From positions 1-64,000 of the forward strand of contig NZ_JTHE03000019.1 in NCBI RefSeq assembly GCF_000817775.3: DNA of 64,000 bases, given 5' to 3'. The stretch's first letter is position 1. Each line of letters begins with the position of its first letter. This DNA is from Lyngbya confervoides BDU141951. Its GTDB lineage: Bacteria > Cyanobacteriota > Cyanobacteriia > Thermosynechococcales > Thermosynechococcaceae. The position numbers were made by a program, and so were the translations under genes. Under the pieces are notes generated by a model. That model was not told where the DNA came from. It saw nothing but the letters and a program-made list of their open reading frames with translations, and did no database searches. This document shows positions 18,901 through 27,900 of this stretch, one piece after another.

Positions 18901-21900
18901 ACCGATCAATATAAAGTTTCTGGCCTGCTTGACCATTAAAGGCATAGAAATTCGTCTCTCGTTGACTGACTCCAAAGTCCCCTGTAATCAACGTATCGAC
19001 CGTAGTGGCGATCGCCACATCGTCCACATCCAGGAGTCTAAATTGAGCCGTTGTCGGCTGGCTATTCGCAGAATCAATCAGCAAATAATGGGTGCCCGTA
19101 TATCGCAACGTTTGGATACCGAAATTAGCGGAGCTGTTGCTGCTCGCAATCTCTCTACCAAAGGCATCAATGAGCCGAGCCGTAACCCCAACATCACTGG
19201 TATCTAATCCATCCAAGAATATTCTTTGACCCAGGGTTCCCGAAAACTGGAAGACTTTCGTCTCGTTAGTCTCTAAAGCCTGAGCGATTGGGGTATTCAG
19301 TGCCATATCGCTGGCAACGCTCTCTAAGTCAAGTACCTGAATTTGATAAGTGACTGGATCGCTAGAAAAGAAGCTTTCAACCCTAAGACTGTAATCTCCT
19401 GTTTTGGTCAGCAAAACCAGGTCACTGCCTGAGCCAAAGCCTGATAACCCACCAACACGTTGCCCATCTGGATCCGTCAAATCAACACGAGTTCCAGATG
19501 AAAACAGTCCATCTAAATAAATTAACTGTCCAGCATTGGCGGCCAGAGAGATTGTTGTACTCTCTCTAACCGGTAGCGATCCTTCGTAAACTTGATTGAG
19601 GCCCAGGCTAGGAACAAGGGCAGGGCTGATATCCAATATCTCAAGCTGGTAGGTTGTCTCCGTCTCGGCATCATTTTGTACCGTTAGCAAATACTCACCG
19701 TTCATCTGAAGCGGCGTCGATGAACTTTGATTTAATGCCGCAGCTAAAATTTGGCTCCCATCAGGAGCATATAGCGTCCAGCGTCCAGTGTTACTTCCGA
19801 CCAAACTACTGAGGCTCAGCGTTGTTCCCTCAACCCCTTCAAAGGTATATAGCCGAGTTTCTTTGGCGCTCAAGGTATCAGAAAGACGATCTCCCACCTG
19901 AACATCTAGGCTTTGACTGCGAACAGCAAATTGATAGTTCCCCGTAGTTGCATCAAAGCCATCCACCGTTAGTGCATACACCCCATCCTCCGGCAACCAA
20001 AGGGCGCTACTGCTGTTGCCAAGATTTCCCTGAGAGATGAAATTGCCAGAGGAATTTTTCACGCTAAACGAAAAACTGGTAGTCCCTTGCAGGGCATCCA
20101 ACACCAAGGTTTGCCCCTGGCTACCTACAAACTGATAGGTGTCTTGTTCCCCCGCAACCGAAATCGAGCCTGAAACTGTCTCGTCCAGATTAATGGTGCT
20201 ACTACTATCCTGACTGATCACAAGCTGAAGGCTGAACTCAACCGGGGTGTTCTCTTCTCCTTGAATAGCGACGAAATAGGTGCCCGTTGCTCCTAACACC
20301 ACTTCCCGATCAGAATTTCCATTGAAGGAATTGGTCGTATCTGCTAACAGATTCGAGTCTGGCCCCCACAAGCGAGTATAGACAAAATTACTACCATCTT
20401 GACGATCTAAATAGACGCGATCGCCCTCATTGCCATCAAACTGATAAACTCGAATGGCACGACCAGGATCGAGGGATGCATTCACCACCGTTCCTGGAAC
20501 AATGGGCTCAGCATTTGAGACATCCAATATTTGGAACCCATAGCTGCCCGTCCCACCTCCGAACCCATCCAAGAAAACTTCGTAGGTACCCGCTTCGGGG
20601 AGATATACAAAATTGAGATTGAATCCTCCCTCATCACGTGCTTCCACTGCACTCACAAGTTCCTGGCCACTGGGGGAAATCAGCGACACTCGATGATTGC
20701 TCGACTGAAGAATATCTAGCAAAATCTGCTGCCCTTGATTTGCCTCAAAGGTGAACCGATCCTGCTCCCCTTTTTCACGAATTTCGCCAAAGGTCGGTGT
20801 ATTGAATGCCAAAGGCTGGGAGCTAATCTCGGGCGTAACCAAGGTAAAAGAGTAGTCAATCGATTGTTGATCACGATTACTAATCGCCAAGGTATAGGTA
20901 TCTGTTTTGTCAATCACCCATTCAATCGCTTGCCCCGCAGAGTTTCGTGCAACCTCCCGATTACCAGAGTCGTATACTGCTACCGTTGTACTAAACCAGA
21001 CTGCGCCCGTGCTTTGAGAATCAATAAAAATCCGTTGTCCTTCATTGGCTTGGAATTGATACAGATGACTGCTGGCATCATCCAGGCTCAGCGTTCCAGA
21101 ATAGGTCGTATCTAACTCAGCCGGAGTGGCTAAGCCTAGATCTCGGAGGCTAAAGGCATAATCTCCAACGCGATCGCCATTGCCATCAATCTGGATACGA
21201 TACTCACCCTCTTCCAAAAGTGTGACAGGGCCAGCTTCGGTATCCAACCAAAATGCCCGATCGAAATATTGGCGATCGCTGGGGCCAAATAGTCTGACTC
21301 GGATGTTGCCATCATTAATGGTATTGAGCCGATCCAAATACACCCGCTGTCCAACAACACCTGCAAAGGTGTAGAAATCTTCTTCTCCAGGCTCGCTAAT
21401 CGTCCCGGAAATCACCTGGGGGTCTAAATTGCTACCCAATATCATCGGTGCGCTCGTTTCATCGGGGGTCACGATTTCAAGGCTGTACTCTAAAAGCTCA
21501 CCAAAGGTTCCTCGCCCTCGAACGGCCAAAATATACTCCCCATCAGTGGGCAAATACAGCTCTAGGTCATTCATCGAAAAATCTTGAGCCACAATTTGAT
21601 TCCCGGTGCCAAAGAGAACCCAATTTGCAAAAAAACCGCTGTTGCTCAACTGATCCAGGAAAATCTTTTGCCCTGTAAACCCTGTAAAGCGGAACAAATC
21701 ATCATCGGTGCCTGGAGAAAGCCGATCCACAACCGCCTGGTCTAGGTCTGCTTCCGGCAGGAGGGATGGGTCAATCAAACTAAATCCATACTGACCCGTC
21801 TGAGCGCCATTACCATCCACAACAACGGTGTAATTTCCATTCTCTGTTAACGTGAAAAGTCCATCTCTAACATTAACGAGCTTGCCACTGGGCGCAAAAA

Positions 21901-24900
21901 TCTGGATGGAGAGACCGTTAAACTCCCGCAGCAGATCTAAATAGAGCTTTTGGCCCACCGCCCCGCTAAAGACAAACTCCTCGCGATCGCCCGGTAAACT
22001 GATTTGACTCAACACCGTATCCCCAATGGCGAGAGTTGGCCCCGGTGTCCAGTCCACCTGTCCTGTGATTGGATCAATCTGAAATCCTTCCGGCCCACGA
22101 ATCACGGAGTAGATCAAGGCATCTTGATCCGGGTCAATCGCGTCCGCATCATACTGATAGGGTTGATTAATTTGGGCATCGACCACTGGAATAGAGGTGA
22201 AAAGGGGCGGACGATTGGGCGGTGGCGCAATCACATTGAGCGTGTAGCTTTGCTCCGTGAGACCCCCTCGGCCATCATTGACCACCACAGTCACCCGATG
22301 ACTGGCAATATTGTCGGTCGTGGTCTGCCACTCAATCTGCCCCGTGACGGCATCAATCACCATGCCCTCAGGGGCGACCTGGAGTGCATAGGTCAGGGGG
22401 TCGAGATCCGGATCAACCGCATTGACATCGTAGCGGTAGGGCAATCCCCCGATGACCTCCAACCCTGGCTCAGACTCAATCACCGGCACTTGATTTCCTT
22501 GAGCCAAAATCTCGACTTCGTAGGTAAATTGCTCACCCGTGGGATTTAAGAAGGTGATCGTGCGAGCCGCGCTCATTTCACCTGGATTCAGTTTTTCAGC
22601 TTCAAGCTGATCGGTGATATCAAAATAAGGAAAACCCTCTGGCGTAAAGCCATCCGCATTCGCCACTTGAACCGCTGGATCACTAAGACCACGAATCACC
22701 AAGACAAGCGGCCCACTCCATCCCTCGTTGCCAATATTCTCTAAGGAGATGTCCGTTGATAAAACTTGCGTCTCTTGATTAAACGACGTCGCAAAATAGT
22801 TGACCTGGGCACTATTGGCCACAGACCCTAATTGACGGAAGTTAATCTCGCGATCGCTCCGTCGGAAGTCCACCGATGGAACGGCTGACCCGTTGCCCAG
22901 CCCTGGTTCTGCGACAAAGGTAAAGTCACGGATTAAAACCGTCGTTTCAGTATCGTCATCATTATTAACCAGCCGGAAAATAAGGCGAGCATTGGTACCA
23001 GGCTCAATACCAGACACATCTACCTGTACCGTCTGATTATCCTGGGTCACACCCGGTGCAAGCTGGGGTAGCTCATCTTCCGTTACGTTGAAAAACGCAT
23101 CTTTCCCGCTGCCGACAGTTTGAACTAAGGAACGACCCGATTCATCTACCAGGGCGACTTCAAAGGCATCATTAATAAAATCAGGATCGGTGGGGTCAAA
23201 GTTGAGGTTGGCAAACCGAACTACTAAGCGAGACGGTTCAACGGGAATCACAACCGATTCCTCGTAAACCACCTCAAAAAATTGTTCCTCAACGAGGGTT
23301 ACACCCGTGATTTCCTCAACCACGACAGACAGGGTCGCCGTTTGTGTTTGCGCCCCGCCTTCACCGCTATTCCCCAAGTCATTGGCGATGAGGGTAAGGG
23401 TATCCGTCTCCGAAAAGCCTGGATTGGAACGATAGGTCAGACTCGCCAAACTCTGATTAATAGCCGCCAAATTGCCCGTAAAGACCAGGGTCGGACTGGC
23501 TTCACCCGTGCCTGACTCAAAGGAGAGTCCGTCCCGCTGCGGCAAATGAAGAATGCCGTTGACCGCTGATACCGTCACCTGAATCTCATTCTCTCCGGCA
23601 TCAATGTCCGTTAGTTGCACTCCCCGAATCACCGTCTCCGTTTCTGGGTCAGCCGATTGGAATCCGGGCACTGTCCATTGGGGGGCGTCATTAACAGGCG
23701 TAATCTCCAGCGTAATTTGCTGTTGCGCGATCCCCCCCTGACCATCCCTCACTTCATAGGCAAAAATTCCCGCCGATCCATTGGCATTCGCCACTGGCAC
23801 AAAGGTCAGTTGCGTCAAGTCTTCGATAGTTAGGGCTTGGTCAAGGGCCAAGGGTGATCCATTCAGCCAGACCGCACCCCGCTGGATATCGGGAACGCTC
23901 AAGATCCGCAGACTCAACTCATCTCCATCTAGATCCTGGGGAGGCGCAATAGCCAAGGGGGTTGCCGGGCTATCTTCTAAGACAGTGAGGGTCTTATTGG
24001 CCTCCACGGTAGGTGGGGTATTGGCCCCCATCACGACAATCTCAATCGTGTCTTCAACAATCTGCTCCCCGCCAGATCCCGTCTGACCCAAATCGCTGAC
24101 CACAATCGTCAAAATATCATTGCCGACCAAATCAGGACGGCTCTGATAGCTTAGACTCGCCAGGGCTTGATTCATGGCAATCAATGGCCCTGTCAGAGTC
24201 AGACTAGCACTATTGGCATCCCCTTCAACCGTCACGAAACTGGTATCGATCGATAATGTTCCCCCTGGAGCCGATAGCCTCACTTGGATCGGATTGTTCC
24301 CTGCATCAATGTCGGCAACCCCAAGATTAGGAATTGATAGTGGTTGATTCCGATTGGTCTCTAATACACTCGGCGCAGTAATGACCGGAGCATCATTGAC
24401 CGGAGATATTTCAATCGTGATACTTTGCGATGCAATCCCCCCTTGACCATCTTCCACGGTGTAGCGGAATCGCCCTGCTGAACCAAAGGCATTGGCCTCC
24501 GGCACAAACTGTAAACCGGGCAGATCGGAGACCCCTAAGGCATCGCCTAACCCTACGACCGTTCCATCGGCTTTCTGGATCACCCCTTGGGTCGGCAACT
24601 CTTCCAGGATGACGCTCAAGGAATCACCATCTCGATCTTGAGGGAGGGGGATTCCCAGATCATTGACTCCACTGTCTTCCTGCACCATTAGGACGGTATC
24701 TGGGCCGACCTCGGGCGCAATATTAATGCTGCGTACCTGAATTTCAAGGATCAGGCGATCGCTTAAGGGGCCACCGGTTCCGGTATTGCCCTGATCATCT
24801 ACCACCACCTCAACCCTCGCCAATCCCTCAAAATTGACGGGACTGAGATAGGTCAGGCCAGCTAAGGCGGTATTGAGCGATGGGAGCGTCCCAGTTAAAA

Positions 24901-27900
24901 CTAAAGCTGTTGCGGTGGACTCAGGGGCTAACACCACGCCGGTGGTTGTCGGGAGGCTCAGTTCCCCCTGCTCCACTGTCACCTCAACCCGTATTTCTCC
25001 TTCCTCGGCATCAATATCGCTGATGCTAACCGGAATTTCTAGGGGGCTAGCCTCATCCACGGAGAGGTTCTCTGGCCCACTCAAGATGGGGGCATCATTT
25101 TGAGCAACAACCGTTATATCAACCGCTGCACTGGCTTCGCCGACTGACCCCTCTCCTTGATTACCCAAGTCATTCACTTGGATATTGAGCACATCCCCTC
25201 CAGCATAGTTCTCCCCAGGGGTATACACCACAGCCCCCAGCGCTTGATTCAATGCCACTAAGGTGCCCTGGAAGACCAGTTGGCGATCGCCCGTGCCGCT
25301 GCCTGCCGTGAACGTCAGTCCCTCTAGGGCCGCGAGGGAAACAGTCCCTTGGTCCACCGCAAGACGCACCTCTAACACGCCATCTCCAGCATCTACATCG
25401 GAGACCTGAATCGCAGGGAGGGTTAGCGTTTCATCTTCACCCACCGATTGACCCACCGGCACCGTCAGCACCGGTGCATCATTGACTGGGGTCACCACCA
25501 AAGCAACAGATTGGGTGGCTGTCAGTCCTTCCCCATTCGCTCCAGACTGGTCATTTACCCATATCTCTAGACGGTCGGTGCCATTAAAATTAAGCTTGGG
25601 TTGATAGCTCAGCGTTGCGATCGCCTGATTAATCGCGGCAAGCGTTCCTGTAAACTCAAGGACAGAATTGTTTGAACCGGTTCCTGGCGCAACCTGAAGT
25701 CCGCTGGTATCGGTGAGGTTCAATTGTCCTTGACCCACCGAAATCTTCACCCACAGATCTGTTGCACCGGCATCGGGGTCGGCAAACGTGATGCCAGATA
25801 TTTGTAATTCGTTATCCTCCGGGGTCGTCAGGGCTTCCGGTGCAGAAATGTCTGGCGGCTGGAAAATAGGTAAGCGTTCAAAGGTTCGCTCAAAGCTACT
25901 GCGATTTCCGGCAGCATCCACCGCTTCGGCGCTAAATTCATTAAGACCCAACGCGAGGTTCAGTTCAAAGAAGGTAAAGGCACCATTTTCATCAGCGGTT
26001 ACCGTCTTACCCCCAGGACTCAAACTCACCTGGGCGAAAGGTTCAGTTGTGCCGGTGAGCGTCACCGTCTCCAGGGTGGTTTTCTGATCCCCTAACGGAT
26101 CACTATCTGATGCCGGCAGCAAATCAAAACTGGGTACCGCAACCGTGGTGTCTAACACAAAGGAAAGGGCATCAATCACCGGCTCAGCGGGCAGATCTAA
26201 CTCCACTTTCACCACGACATCGGTAAAATCTTTGTCCCCTCCGTTCGTTAAATCCTCGAACCGAAACAAATTCGGTTCACTGGGATCCACCTGCATGTGA
26301 TCAAACCCGTCTGGATTCGCAGCTTGAAAAGAGAAGAAAGCCTTTGGTTTCTGTTTTAACTGGTTCTTCGGATTCTTCTCTAAAAACCGCTCCGTAGTGT
26401 CATTTTGGACAATGTAGTATCCCACATAGCGACCTGCAGGGAGATCTAGTTCCTGAACCGCGCCTTCCCCTAGCCCACTTTTGAAAATAATTTGGCGGCT
26501 AGGATGGGATAGCGCGGCGGCGGCATACCCGCGATCCCCTGGCTTGAGATCACCAATCCGCCCCTCAGCATCATCAACGATAAACAATCCCAGCTCATTG
26601 TTGAAGCCTGCATCTCGCTCAACCCAGCTAAACCGAGCCTTAACGGTTTCGCCTTCACCCGCGGGTAACTGAAAAACTTCAGCCTCGAGATCTGCAAAGC
26701 CGTTAAAGGAATGGGGATTCTCTTTGTGATAGCTGTGGTTACCGAAAATATCGGTGGCAATAAAGTGAATCGTATAGGGGCCATCCGGTAGTGTCCCCCC
26801 ATTCATATCCTCCAGCACGGCTCGATTCAGCTCAAAACTTCCATCGGGCTGCAGGTAAGTGGAAATATCCACATAATCAGAAAGCGGCTGGTCGCCGATC
26901 GCTGCTTTAAACTCCTTGATCGGACTGCTGTCTCGAACCTGACCCCGAATCGTCGGATCGTAGGTGAGCCGATCCTCATTCGTTCCCACCGGCGCAGTAT
27001 CGTTGGCTAGTCTGGCTTCAATGATTGGCGGATCGTTCTCAGACAAGACCCAATCACACAGGTCATTGATTTCTGCCCCACTCAAAGCCCGGTCATACAC
27101 TCGAACATCCGCAATCACCCCTGCCAAGCCCCGGTTTCCGCCACCAAATCCTTTCTTGTCGTGGAATCGAGTGCTTTGATAGGCGCGACCAATGCCAATA
27201 CCATCATGATGGAAACGTAGCGCAGTCCCGACCCCCTCTCCAAACTGTTGCCCATCCAGGTATGCCGAAAACGCCCCTGCCTGCGGGTGTTTTCCTGGAT
27301 CAGCATCCAACACTAACACCACATGATGCCACTGATTCGCCTCAACCTGATTCGTTGACAGAAAAGTGCCAGACCAGTTTGCGTGTTTCCGATCCCACCC
27401 CCCCGCGTAAAGACGGCCTTCATCCAGGTAGATATTCAGCCCTCCCTGGGGTCCACCTTCTTCATAAATGACTTGCTTCTTACCCTTTGTGGGGTCATCC
27501 GCCTTAAACCAAACCGCGACGGTTCGCTTAGCCTGAAGACTCGTCTTCGGCTGGCCTTTAATGGCGATCAGATCATTGATGCCGTCAAAACGAACCCCTC
27601 CCCCTAGGACGGACTCATCCAGTGAAACAAATGACGCACCATGTTTGAGAAATCCTTTATTGTTGCCCCCCAACGGCGCACTATCTTTGGCAATTTTTCC
27701 GCCAGGCTCGTCCAAATTCAAGTGGATCAACAAGCCCGACTGCGAGGTTTCAAGAGAGGATTGATCCCATTGAAATTTCTCCGATCTCCCTCCCAGTTGA
27801 AAACCCTCTCCAAAACCAGTTAGGGGATCTACCGCGGAAGACGTTTGGGGAACTGAATAATCGGTGGGTGAGAATAATCGGCGTTCCTCCGCCCCCCCTC

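Noticed and set aside
15290-22020. CRISPR array or DNA-level repeat
   Set aside because: The repetition is at protein level; nucleotide copies differ and there are no short identical repeats with unique spacers.
22004-22549. 181-codon plus-strand open frame opposite the giant gene
   Set aside because: Antisense to the first PPC-like and He_PIG modules; the long frame follows from biased codon use on the other strand.
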